Positions 1-7,137 of a DNA stretch of 12,653 nt are shown in pieces (positions within the stretch are counted from its first letter, which is position 1; each line of letters begins with the position of its first letter). Location of the stretch: contig CAZHMN010000082.1 of the NCBI GenBank assembly GCA_964533705.1, forward strand, positions 1-12,653, read 5' to 3'. The notes beneath the pieces were generated by a model, which ran no database searches, was not told the DNA's origin, and was given only the letters and a program-made list of their open reading frames with translations. The position numbers and the translations under genes are program-made. Source of the DNA: CAZHMN01 sp964533705 (GTDB lineage: Bacteria; Electryoneota; B3-LCP).

Positions 1-25
1 CATGCTGAAGGCATCCCTTCTGGAG

Positions 26-41
26 AATTGAAATTTCAATT
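26..41. promoter_or_regulatory. 16-bp perfect palindrome upstream of the first gene
   Basis: AATTGAAATTTCAATT reads identically on both strands and sits just upstream of the predicted -35 element at 48-53. Its size and place fit an operator for a dimeric regulator, but AT-rich palindromes also arise by chance. No regulator is identified. Confidence 0.35.
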
Positions 42-47
42 AAACAA

Positions 48-76
48 TTGATATTTCGAGGTGAATGTCTTATATT
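48..76 (+). promoter_or_regulatory. Sigma70-type promoter for the VanZ-like gene
   Basis: TTGATA (48-53) and TATATT (71-76) are separated by exactly 17 bases, close to the consensus. Transcription would start at about 82-84, which is only one to three bases before the ATG at 85. A GAGGTG motif at 58-63 lies inside the promoter spacer and so cannot act as a ribosome site for this transcript. Either the message is leaderless or translation starts at the internal ATG at 118. Confidence 0.55.
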
Positions 77-84
77 AGTGCATT

Positions 85-1317
85 ATGTCCCTCTTCAAGA
101 CGCCGCGGGCCGAAGCCATGGCCCAGTATATCCTCTTTGCGGTTCTCGTTGTCCTGACCCCCTTCATCGTAGTGACGCGATATCTTCAGGGAGTCATCCA
201 CATTGTATCCCACCTGAACTTTCCCTTCTTCGGCATTGAAATTCCCCTCGTTCTGATTGTTGCAGTGGCAGGGCTTGTGGCACTGGCCCTCTGGCAATAC
301 AGGAACCTGACGAGGCGAAAGGTTATGGGACTCCTTGTTATTGCCGCGCTGGTGTTCCTCGCCCACCAAACGATGGATATGTATCTGGATTTATCTTTTT
401 TCGACCTCCAGCAGAACTGGCACTATCTGGCTTATGGAACCTACGCTTTCTTTTTCTTCCGTGCCTTCAATGTCCGCAACATGCCCAAAAACAAGATGAT
501 TATTTTCACCTATTTATCCGCCGTGGCCATGTCCGTTTTCGATGAAACTTTTCAGTATTTCCTGTCCAGCCGGGTTTTCGACATCAGCGACATCACCAAA
601 GATGCGCTGGGCGTCTATTGCGGTCTTATTCTGGTTTTGTTCGTTACGGAGACCTATGGCTCTATTGACTTGAAAAGCAGTTCCTTCACCAAGCGCAGAC
701 TGTCGGACTATCTTCGTGATCCTCTTTCAGCCTTTTTGGTCTTGGGTGCATTGACGCTAGCCTTCGTGCTTGTCAGTCCGCTGCTGGCTGAGCACGAAAA
801 CTGGCATTATTGCCTCTTATGCGGCTTCGGCCTCTTCCTGATCATCATGCTCGTCATCCATCTGTCACAGTACAAGTTGTACAGAATTATCTTCATCAGC
901 CTCTTCCTTCTTCTTATATTGTTATTAGCAGTTTCTTTCGGATTTAACTACGACCATAACGTCACCTATAGCGCCTTCGCGCTGACCGTTTACAAGGGTC
1001 TTCCGGTGCCCTTTTTCGACCTGATCATCTACCCCGATGGACGTTTCCACCTGGTTGATAAAAAGCATCGCTTCAACGAGAAAGACAGAAATTATTTCTT
1101 CAAACAGAAGGCGGACATCCTGCTGGTCGGAAGTGGGTGGCGAGGCCGTGGCGGTAAAGGATTTGACGTTGATACCGGCACGTATTTCATGTTCAACACG
1201 GCCAACCTGAAAGGGATTCAAATCATCATTCTGCCCACGCCGGAAGCGACCCGGAAATTCAATCAATTGAAAGAGGCCGGCAAATCGGTTCTCTTCGTCG
1301 TTCACAGCACCTGCTAA
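85..1317 (+). CDS. VanZ-like membrane protein with C-terminal Mth938-like domain
   Basis: The 410-residue protein has about eight or nine hydrophobic helices (roughly 16-31, 52-70, 80-95, 137-152, 175-188, 213-234, 241-260, 266-286). Residues 153-176 carry the VanZ-type signature: D153-E154, Q157, R163, D167, D173 and G176. After the last helix comes a soluble tail. From about 343 to 410 it matches the Mth938-like (DUF498) pattern: a hydrophobic strand ending in VGSG, a central glycine-rich turn, then PTPEATRKFNQL and a closing strand. VanZ itself gives teicoplanin resistance by an unclear mechanism, and most family members have no known role. The tail is predicted to be cytoplasmic. The start is uncertain: ATG 85 has no Shine-Dalgarno at a normal distance and lies almost at the predicted transcript start. 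ATG 118 (codon 12) is the alternative and also lacks a clear site. The gene probably heads an operon with the TPR gene 41 bases downstream. Confidence 0.75.
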   Translation: MSLFKTPRAEAMAQYILFAVLVVLTPFIVVTRYLQGVIHIVSHLNFPFFGIEIPLVLIVAVAGLVALALWQYRNLTRRKVMGLLVIAALVFLAHQTMDMYLDLSFFDLQQNWHYLAYGTYAFFFFRAFNVRNMPKNKMIIFTYLSAVAMSVFDETFQYFLSSRVFDISDITKDALGVYCGLILVLFVTETYGSIDLKSSSFTKRRLSDYLRDPLSAFLVLGALTLAFVLVSPLLAEHENWHYCLLCGFGLFLIIMLVIHLSQYKLYRIIFISLFLLLILLLAVSFGFNYDHNVTYSAFALTVYKGLPVPFFDLIIYPDGRFHLVDKKHRFNEKDRNYFFKQKADILLVGSGWRGRGGKGFDVDTGTYFMFNTANLKGIQIIILPTPEATRKFNQLKEAGKSVLFVVHSTC

Positions 1318-1358
1318 AACGTTTATCTGGCTGCTTTTTCGCACCGGAGTAGAATAAC

Positions 1359-2192
1359 ATGGGTAAGAAAAAAAGGGTTAAGAAGGAAAAGATTCCGATA
1401 CCGCCTGTTCCAATCAAACGATCATCGCCCCTCGGATGGATCGTGCTGTTGGGGCCGCTTTTCATCGTTAGCTTCACCTTATTATTCGGTAGGAGCATAC
1501 CCTTTTTAAAGGAGCAGGCCGCCGTCGAGGCGGAGGATGCCGCCGAGATGGTTTGCCGGGCGGCGGAAGAAGACATCAGAGCGGGGAATTATCAAAGCGC
1601 CTACGGCCGTTTGATGTACGCTTTGCAGATTAAGCCCGATTATGCCGACGCCTATATTAATTTGGGGAAAATCTACTACCTATCCGGGGACATCCCCGCT
1701 GCCATCAACTGGCTGCAGAAAGCGGTCTCGCTCGATCTCCCCCAGAAGGATCTGGTGTTTAATAACCTGGGTTTATTGTACGCTCAACAGGGCGAGTACC
1801 AGACTGCCCTGGCGATGTTCGAGAGAGCTCTGGCAACGGGTCTGAGTTTGGAGCAGATCTACAGCAATATTGGCAAGGTGCAGCTATCACTGGGTAATTA
1901 CGACAAGGCCGAAGAGGCGTTCCAGGCCGCCCTTGACCAACGGCCCACGGTTCGAAACCTGTACCTCGAAATGCTCCGCAAGACCATGATTGACTATGAA
2001 GGCGATGAGGAACACGCCGACGTTTACCGGGCGGCGCAGGAGCAAATCGAACGGGGCCTCACGGATCAAGAACTGGCGGCGTATGATGACGAAATTGTCG
2101 CCAGGTTCGGGCGGAGTAAGCAGCGCCAGATGGAGCTGGAAAGGAGCCTGGCCTACGCCCGCCAGATGAAAAGAGGGGAAGGGCGGAGGTAG
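1359..2192 (+). CDS. Membrane-anchored TPR protein
   Basis: The 277-residue protein begins with a very basic segment (residues 2-21, rich in Lys and Arg), followed by one hydrophobic helix at about 24-44, so it should be an inner-membrane protein. About four tetratricopeptide repeats follow, at roughly 62-95, 96-129, 131-164 and 166-199. The recognisable TPR positions include residues 94-124 (YADAYINLGKIYYLSG and AAINWLQKAVSL), FNNLGLLYAQQGEYQTAL and YSNIGKVQLSLGNYDKAEEAF. The C-terminal 70 residues are charged and probably helical. TPR arrays bind other proteins, so this is likely a scaffold, but no partner is visible. The GGAG at 1346-1349 is well spaced for the ATG. It follows the VanZ-like gene by 41 bases on the same strand with no terminator between, so co-transcription is likely. 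The arrangement suggests the two act together in the envelope (inference). Confidence 0.8.
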   Translation: MGKKKRVKKEKIPIPPVPIKRSSPLGWIVLLGPLFIVSFTLLFGRSIPFLKEQAAVEAEDAAEMVCRAAEEDIRAGNYQSAYGRLMYALQIKPDYADAYINLGKIYYLSGDIPAAINWLQKAVSLDLPQKDLVFNNLGLLYAQQGEYQTALAMFERALATGLSLEQIYSNIGKVQLSLGNYDKAEEAFQAALDQRPTVRNLYLEMLRKTMIDYEGDEEHADVYRAAQEQIERGLTDQELAAYDDEIVARFGRSKQRQMELERSLAYARQMKRGEGRR

Positions 2193-2205
2193 AGGCTGAG
2201 TATGT

Positions 2206-2241
2206 CCGGAACATCCCCAACGGAACATCAAGCTGTTCCGG
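2206..2241 (+). repeat. Direct and inverted repeats between the TPR and MFS genes
   Basis: CGGAACATC occurs twice (2207-2215 and 2221-2229), and TGTTCCGG follows at 2234-2241. Either copy can pair with it: CCGGAACA 2206-2213 with a 20-base loop, or CGGAACA 2221-2227 with a 6-base loop. No T-run follows, so it is not an ordinary terminator. It lies in the 85-base gap before the MFS start and could be an operator or an RNA switch-like hairpin. Confidence 0.45.
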
Positions 2242-2277
2242 CCACACCCGCTCTCATACGGATTCGAGGATACCCCA

Positions 2278-3459
2278 GTGAGTTCGAAACCTGAAGGAAG
2301 AATGCCTGGTACCGTTATAGCGCTGGGTCTCGTCAGCCTCTTCATGGACACATCGTCCGAATTGATCCATAGTTTACTCCCCGTTTATCTCACCACTGTT
2401 CTTGGTATTGGAGCGCTTTCCCTGGGAATCATTGAAGGAGTGGCCGAAGCGGCGGCATACATCGCCAAAGTTTTTTCCGGTATAATTAGTGACTATCTCG
2501 GCAAACGCAAGTTGCTAGCGGTTCTCGGATACGGTCTCGCCGCTTTGACCAAGCCGATGTTCCCGCTGGCAAATACTGTCGGGATGGTATTGGCCGCACG
2601 CTTCCTCGATCGGATTGGAAAGGGGATACGCGGTGCGCCTCGGGATGCACTGGTCGCTGATGTCACCCCGCCTAAGATGCGCGGTGCGGCGTATGGATTG
2701 CGTCAGAGTCTCGATACTGTTGGAGCGTTTGCAGGTCCGTTACTGGCGATAGGCCTGATGGCGCTGATGGCGGATCAACTTCGCTCCGTTCTGTGGTTTG
2801 CAGTGATTCCAGCAGTTATTGCCGTAGCCGTGTTGCTAATCGGTGTCCGGGAGCCCGCTCGTAGCTGGGAACGAAAAAGTCTCCACTCGCCCATCCGTCG
2901 AACAGAGTTACAACGATTGGGCGGTGCATATTGGGGAGTGGTGTTAATCGGTGCTGTTTTTTCTTTAGCACGGTTCAGTGAGGCGTTTCTCGTGCTACGG
3001 GCGTCTGATGTCGGAGTGAGCGTCGGATTCGTTCCGCTAGTTATGGTGGCAATGAGCCTGGTTTACTCGCTTTCAGCCTACCCCGCAGGGTGGCTTAGTG
3101 ACCGTATTCCCCGAACCGAAGTGCTTGCCTTGGGGCTCTTCGCTTTGATGGTAGCCGATGTAATCCTGGCAACAGCGCAAGCTCCCGGCATTGTGTTGAT
3201 AGGTGCAGGAGTATGGGGATTGCACATGGGATTAAGTCAGGGAATCCTTTCCACACTTGTGGCAGACGCCGTCCCGGCAGACCTGCGGGGAACAGCATTC
3301 GGATTTTTCAATTTAGTAAGTGGAGTAGCATTGCTCGGAGCCAGCGTAATCGCAGGAGCACTGTGGGAATTGTTTGGACCAAGCACCACCTTTTTCACTG
3401 GCTCTGGACTTGCCGTAGTGGCATTGGTCGGACTTCAATTCCGAAGAAGAAACGGATGA
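2278..3459 (+). CDS. MFS family transporter
   Basis: The 393-residue protein is hydrophobic throughout with about 12 predicted membrane helices, the usual size for a major facilitator superfamily permease. The loop after helix 2 carries the MFS motif A, seen as GIISDYLGKRK (residues 68-78, G68, D72, G75). A related motif recurs at the pseudo-repeat (GWLSDRIPRT, 271-280). The stretch DRIGKGIRGAPRDALVADVTP (111-131), with its basic and glycine residues, is typical of a drug or metabolite efflux-like MFS subgroup. The substrate cannot be told from sequence. I chose GTG 2278 because GAGGA (2266-2270) lies 7 bases before it. ATG 2302 is an alternative, with AAGGA only 3 bases away. The gene lies 85 bases after the TPR gene on the same strand. 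It may be co-transcribed or controlled by the repeats in that gap, and ends at the terminator at 3565-3591. Confidence 0.85.
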   Translation: MSSKPEGRMPGTVIALGLVSLFMDTSSELIHSLLPVYLTTVLGIGALSLGIIEGVAEAAAYIAKVFSGIISDYLGKRKLLAVLGYGLAALTKPMFPLANTVGMVLAARFLDRIGKGIRGAPRDALVADVTPPKMRGAAYGLRQSLDTVGAFAGPLLAIGLMALMADQLRSVLWFAVIPAVIAVAVLLIGVREPARSWERKSLHSPIRRTELQRLGGAYWGVVLIGAVFSLARFSEAFLVLRASDVGVSVGFVPLVMVAMSLVYSLSAYPAGWLSDRIPRTEVLALGLFALMVADVILATAQAPGIVLIGAGVWGLHMGLSQGILSTLVADAVPADLRGTAFGFFNLVSGVALLGASVIAGALWELFGPSTTFFTGSGLAVVALVGLQFRRRNG

Positions 3460-3518
3460 ACCTCAATGTTTGGAAGAACAAGGCTCTTCTGTGGATAGGT
3501 ATTGCTTCAGCAGTGGAC

Positions 3519-3547
3519 GAAAAAATAGGGCGACCAACCGGTCGCCC
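3519..3547 (-). terminator. Rho-independent terminator of the hdr/frd-like operon
   Basis: GGGCGACC (3528-3535) pairs perfectly with GGTCGCCC (3540-3547) around the loop AACC. On the minus strand the hairpin is followed by TATTTTTT. It lies about 50 bases after the stop of the flavoprotein gene. Confidence 0.8.
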
Positions 3548-3564
3548 CTGTAGATATAGCCATG

Positions 3565-3591
3565 GTGTCAGGCGCTCGTCTGACACTTTTT
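3565..3591 (+). terminator. Rho-independent terminator of the MFS gene
   Basis: GTGTCAG (3565-3571) pairs with CTGACAC (3580-3586) around an 8-base loop, followed by TTTTT on the plus strand. It lies about 105 bases after the MFS stop and ends 5 bases short of the stop codon of the convergent flavoprotein gene. Confidence 0.75.
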
Positions 3592-3595
3592 ATAC

Positions 3596-5269
3596 TTACC
3601 TTAAGCTTCCCTCATATTTGACCGACAACTGCTTCGCTTTGACGTGCTCCAGCGTATAATCCGGCAGCAGCATCGGGGCGATGCGATCCGTCTCAATACC
3701 CGCTTCATCCAGCTCCTTGTTGTAGTTAACCGCGTGCTCCAGTGTCAGCTTTCCCTCCTGGGCATTGTTCAAAGCGTACTGCGCGGCGTTCCTGCCCGAG
3801 ATGCGGCCGAAGACCATGATGTCCAGCAGCGAATTGCCCATGAGGCGGTTCTCGCCGTGAATGCCGCCGCCCACCTCGCCGGCTACGTAGAGTCCCGGAA
3901 GTTTCGTCGAGCCGTCCTTTTGGAATTCCAGACCGCCGTTCTGGTAGTGCAGGGTGGGGTAGATCAGCATCGGTTCTTCGCCGATGTCAATGCCAAAGCG
4001 GCTGAAGAGGATGTGCTTGCCGGGGAATTCCTTCTTGACGTAACCTTTGCCGAACATCTGATCCAGCATGGGGCTGTCCAGCCAGACGCCGAACTTGCCG
4101 GTCGGCGTGGGGACGCCTTTGCCTACCTCCACGCATTGGCGGATGATGCAGGCCGCTTCGACGTCGCGAGGTTCGCGTTCGAAGACGAACTGGTTGCCTT
4201 CGATGTTCACGAGGTTGGCTCCCGCCCCGCGGAACTTTTCCGTGATCAAGATGCCCTCTGCCTGTTCAGGGAAAATAACGCCGGTGGGATGGTACTGGAC
4301 GGTGTGCAAAAAACAAATCGGCACGCCGGCGCGATAGCCCATAACGATGCCGTCTGCGGTGGCGCCGTAATGATTGGTGGTCATAAAATTCTGGATGTGC
4401 AGACGCCCACTGCCACCGGTGGCCATAACGACCGCCTTGGCCTTCACGACGATATATTCGGCGGTCTCCATGTTGTAGAGCAGCGCTCCGGCGCAGTGGC
4501 CTTTATCGTTCAGGATCAGCTCCACCGCCGGGGAAAACTCGATGACAGTGATGTCTTCTACGCGGTTGCGGGCTTCGTCGCGCACCGTGCGCATCATTTC
4601 CGCGCCGGTGATGTCGGCGGCGAAGTGCATCCGCTTACGACAGGTGCCTCCACCGTGCATGGTTTGTAGTGTACCATCCGGATATTTGCTGAAGTTGCAT
4701 CCCAGGTCGAGCAGCCAGCGGATGACGTCAGGAGCTTCGGTGACCAGCGTTTCCACCAGTTCGGGAATATTGGTGAAATGCCCACCTCCTATGACGTCTA
4801 AGTAATGGTAATAGGGAGAATCCTTCCAGCCCTTGGTCGCCGCCTGAATGCCGCCTTCGGCCATCATGGTGTTGGCGTCGCCGTGGCGCAGCTTGGTGGC
4901 TATGATGACTTTGGCGCCGTTCTCCTGCGCTAACAGCGCAGCCGCAGTTCCGGCTCCGCCCCCGCCGATGACCAGAACGTCCGCCTCATAATCCACCTTG
5001 GAAAGATCCACCTTCTCAGGATTCACCCTGCTGCGCGCTTCCAGTAAGTTCACCATTTCATGACAGATGCGGTAGCCCTTGTTGGGGCCGACTGCTATTT
5101 CTCTGCGCCCTTCTTCCTTGACGTCGGGATGAAAGGCGTTCAGAACTTTGGTGCGCTCTTCCAGACTCAGAGCGGGGAATTCTTCATTGGCCTGTTTCCG
5201 CTTAATTCTCTCCGGCCGGGTTTCCTCGACTTTTTTTATTAATCGCTTTAGGCTTTCAGGATATGCCAT
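3596..5269 (-). CDS. Fumarate reductase/succinate dehydrogenase-like flavoprotein
   Basis: The 557-residue protein is the last gene of the operon. The FAD-binding dinucleotide fold starts at about residue 97 (VLVIGGGGAG, 98-107). Residues matching the four catalytic residues of E. coli FrdA are all present: H327 in YHPTG, R347 in EKFRGAGA, H441 in PTLHYQNGG, and R475 in HGENRLMGNSLLD. Fumarate/succinate or a similar alpha,beta-dicarboxylate interconversion is therefore likely. Three features depart from the classical subunit. Asn133 (in ANTMMAEGG) stands where covalent-FAD enzymes have His, so FAD is probably non-covalent. About 95 residues precede the FAD fold. Only about 64 residues follow the GRISGRNAA motif, against nearly 200 in E. 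coli FrdA. No signal peptide is seen, so it is cytoplasmic. AGGTG lies 6 bases before the ATG. It follows the FeS gene by 45 bases. Alternative roles include another thiol- or ferredoxin-linked dicarboxylate or enoate reductase. Family is sure; substrate is not. Confidence 0.85.
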   Translation of the reverse strand: MAYPESLKRLIKKVEETRPERIKRKQANEEFPALSLEERTKVLNAFHPDVKEEGRREIAVGPNKGYRICHEMVNLLEARSRVNPEKVDLSKVDYEADVLVIGGGGAGTAAALLAQENGAKVIIATKLRHGDANTMMAEGGIQAATKGWKDSPYYHYLDVIGGGHFTNIPELVETLVTEAPDVIRWLLDLGCNFSKYPDGTLQTMHGGGTCRKRMHFAADITGAEMMRTVRDEARNRVEDITVIEFSPAVELILNDKGHCAGALLYNMETAEYIVVKAKAVVMATGGSGRLHIQNFMTTNHYGATADGIVMGYRAGVPICFLHTVQYHPTGVIFPEQAEGILITEKFRGAGANLVNIEGNQFVFEREPRDVEAACIIRQCVEVGKGVPTPTGKFGVWLDSPMLDQMFGKGYVKKEFPGKHILFSRFGIDIGEEPMLIYPTLHYQNGGLEFQKDGSTKLPGLYVAGEVGGGIHGENRLMGNSLLDIMVFGRISGRNAAQYALNNAQEGKLTLEHAVNYNKELDEAGIETDRIAPMLLPDYTLEHVKAKQLSVKYEGSLR

Positions 5270-5314
5270 CGTTCACCTCGTTGTCAGGTGTGATATTATC
5301 GAAATGGGATGTTT

Positions 5315-6127
5315 CTACTTCAGAAGGGCGTAATCGCTTTCCGGCGTCCAATCATCTTCAGCCGTGTCGGGTTCCATCTGGCGTTCGTTATACAATGTCT
5401 TCAGCTTCTTAATTTCCGCGGTTACCTTGTCCATGGCCTTGGGATCCAGTGCCCCCAGCGCCTTGAGTTCGTCCAGGTATTGATTGTAGTAACCCGACTT
5501 TATGGCTTCAACCTGCTTTTCGCAGTGTTCGGAAGGCGGAGTCAGGAATTTGCCTCGAATTCTTCTCACCATCTGAGCGATATGGTATTGAGCCAGTTCG
5601 CCCATGCAACGAGTGGCGCACAGCCCGCATTGAATGCAGTCGAAGGAAATCTCAGCGGCCTTTTCCAGATCACCCCGCTTGATGGCGGCAATGTAATCCA
5701 TCACGGGGATGTCCATGGGGCAGACTTTCGAGCAGGCATTGCAGGCCAGGCAGCGGAAGAGCTCGGGGTAAACTTTATAAACTTCTTCGGCTTCTCCCTT
5801 GAGGTCCTTCCAATTGTAGACGGCGCGGTTGGCGGGGAAGAAAGGAATCTGGGTGAGGTACATGTTGGGCACGACCACGGTCTGGCAGGCCAGGCCGACG
5901 CGGATGTGGTAGTCTCCGGGCAGGCGGTAAACCGTACCGCAAGCTCCGCAGATTCCACCCCGGCATCCCGCGCCGCGTATGAACTTGTACCCGGCGTACT
6001 CCATGGCCTTCATGATGGTCAGAGATTCGGGCACCTCGTACTTCTTCCCCATGATATAAACGGGGATCAATTTTGCTTCGACTTTCGGTGTCTCTTCCTC
6101 TAAAGCGAGTGTTCCTTGATCGCTCAT
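5315..6127 (-). CDS. FrdB/TfrB-like iron-sulfur subunit
   Basis: The 270-residue protein has the FrdB/SdhB layout. An N-terminal ferredoxin domain holds a 2Fe-2S motif (C55, C60, C63, C81). It is followed by an alpha-helical domain with CLACNACSKVCP (C126, C129, C132, C136) and CIQCGLCATRC (C164, C167, C170, C174). Both latter motifs have four cysteines, so two [4Fe-4S] clusters are expected instead of the [4Fe-4S] plus [3Fe-4S] pair of E. coli FrdB. It should carry electrons between the HdrB-like protein and the flavoprotein. The tail after residue 190 is charged and helical. I chose the ATG at 6127 because AGAGG sits 6 bases upstream; a TTG two codons earlier would overlap that site. Methanogen TfrB is described as this domain fused to an HdrB-like half; here the two are separate genes 89 bases apart. 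Confidence 0.85.
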   Translation of the reverse strand: MSDQGTLALEEETPKVEAKLIPVYIMGKKYEVPESLTIMKAMEYAGYKFIRGAGCRGGICGACGTVYRLPGDYHIRVGLACQTVVVPNMYLTQIPFFPANRAVYNWKDLKGEAEEVYKVYPELFRCLACNACSKVCPMDIPVMDYIAAIKRGDLEKAAEISFDCIQCGLCATRCMGELAQYHIAQMVRRIRGKFLTPPSEHCEKQVEAIKSGYYNQYLDELKALGALDPKAMDKVTAEIKKLKTLYNERQMEPDTAEDDWTPESDYALLK

Positions 6128-6187
6128 CAACAACCTCTGTGAATTAGTTAATTACAGGGATGTAAGTGTCTAAGTGTATTTTTCTAA

Positions 6188-6208
6188 ATCGCTTGACATT
6201 CAAGCGAT
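6188..6208 (-). promoter_or_regulatory. Intergenic hairpin within the operon
   Basis: ATCGCTTG (6188-6195) pairs perfectly with CAAGCGAT (6201-6208) around a 5-base loop. It lies in the 89-base gap between the HdrB-like stop and the FeS start. On the minus strand only TTTAG follows, so termination would be weak. It may be an RNA processing or stability element, or a partial attenuator. Confidence 0.45.
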
Positions 6209-6216
6209 AGCTCTTT

Positions 6217-7107
6217 TTAGGCAGCCGTCTGCGCCAGCAGACCTTTCTGCTCCAGCAATTCAGCCGATGCGGGTGGATTTAGATCGAAGCGGCAGACGGA
6301 CGGCTCCAGACCCAGGGCAACGGCCAAAAGCTGCGTAAAATAATAGGTCGGCAGCGGTTTTAATCCACCATGTTTCTCTAAGATGGCATCTTGACGGCGG
6401 CCCAGATTATATTCGCAGAGCGGGCAACTTAAAATCAGGGCGTCGGCATTCTGGCTCTGCGCTGAAGCGATGATTTCCGATGCGGTTTTCAGGGCCGTTT
6501 CCGGATTTGAGATCATCTGATAGGAACTGCAGCATTCTGTGGCATGATCGAAATTGACGAAGGTGGCCCCGAGGGCTTCGACGAAATCCTTGAAAATGAC
6601 CGGATTCACCGCAGGATCAATGGTGACTTCACGGGGGCGCGTCAGCGTACAGCCGTAATACGGAGCCAGCTTCAGATCAGCCAGAGGGTGCTTGACAACC
6701 TGGCGCAGTTTTTCCCAGCCGATCTCGTCGCGCAGGAAATTCAGCATGTGAACGACTTCAACTTCGCCGGCGTAATCGCTCTCTTCTTCCATGAAGGTGT
6801 TGATGGTATTTCGCTTCTCTTCGTCGTCCTTCATCAGCAGGTTAGCGCGAGCCAGAGTATTATAGCACATAGAGCAGAGCGTCAGGACTTTATCGAAACC
6901 CTGATCCTTGGCCCGTATCAGGTCACGCACCGGCGCCAGAAGGTGGATTAGATCATCATCTGCCAGCGAATAGACGGCGCCGCAGCAATTCCAGCGTTCC
7001 AGTTCCACTGCTTCTACGTTCAATCTAGCTAAGGATGCAATAGCGGCATCTTCCAGATTCTTCGCCCGGGATTTCAAGGTGCAACCGGGATAATATCCAA
7101 TTTTCAT
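6217..7107 (-). CDS. HdrB/SdhE-like CCG-domain protein
   Basis: The 296-residue protein has two CCG (cysteine-rich) domains, as in heterodisulfide reductase subunit B. The first has C9, C41-C42, C78 and C81 (YPGC, WNCCGA, CSMC). The second has C153, C192-C193, C228 and C231 (YYGC, ECCSSY, CPLC). Both have all five cysteines with family spacing; the second lacks the glycine after CC. In methanogen HdrB these domains bind non-cubane [4Fe-4S] clusters that cleave a disulfide, and in SdhE/MfrE-type reductases the homologous subunit links FrdAB to the membrane or quinone. Which applies here is not visible. I chose ATG 7107 because AAGGA lies 4 bases before it and the protein then opens MKIGYYPGC like the family. 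GTG 7119 is an alternative with no good site. The HdrC-like gene ends 30 bases upstream, so the two are co-transcribed. Confidence 0.88.
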   Translation of the reverse strand: MKIGYYPGCTLKSRAKNLEDAAIASLARLNVEAVELERWNCCGAVYSLADDDLIHLLAPVRDLIRAKDQGFDKVLTLCSMCYNTLARANLLMKDDEEKRNTINTFMEEESDYAGEVEVVHMLNFLRDEIGWEKLRQVVKHPLADLKLAPYYGCTLTRPREVTIDPAVNPVIFKDFVEALGATFVNFDHATECCSSYQMISNPETALKTASEIIASAQSQNADALILSCPLCEYNLGRRQDAILEKHGGLKPLPTYYFTQLLAVALGLEPSVCRFDLNPPASAELLEQKGLLAQTAA

Positions 7108-7137
7108 TTTATCCTTCACGAAGTGACGGCTTAACTG

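Noticed and set aside
3213..3659. 148-codon plus-strand frame across the MFS end and the terminators
   Set aside because: It overlaps the MFS gene in another frame, runs through two terminator hairpins and into the convergent gene, and has no domain.
3644..4669. 341-codon plus-strand frame opposite the flavoprotein
   Set aside because: It is the antisense shadow of a well-supported conserved gene and has a composition without any domain pattern.
5309..6103. 264-codon plus-strand frame opposite the FeS subunit
   Set aside because: It is antisense to the cysteine-motif gene, which has a ribosome site and family matches.
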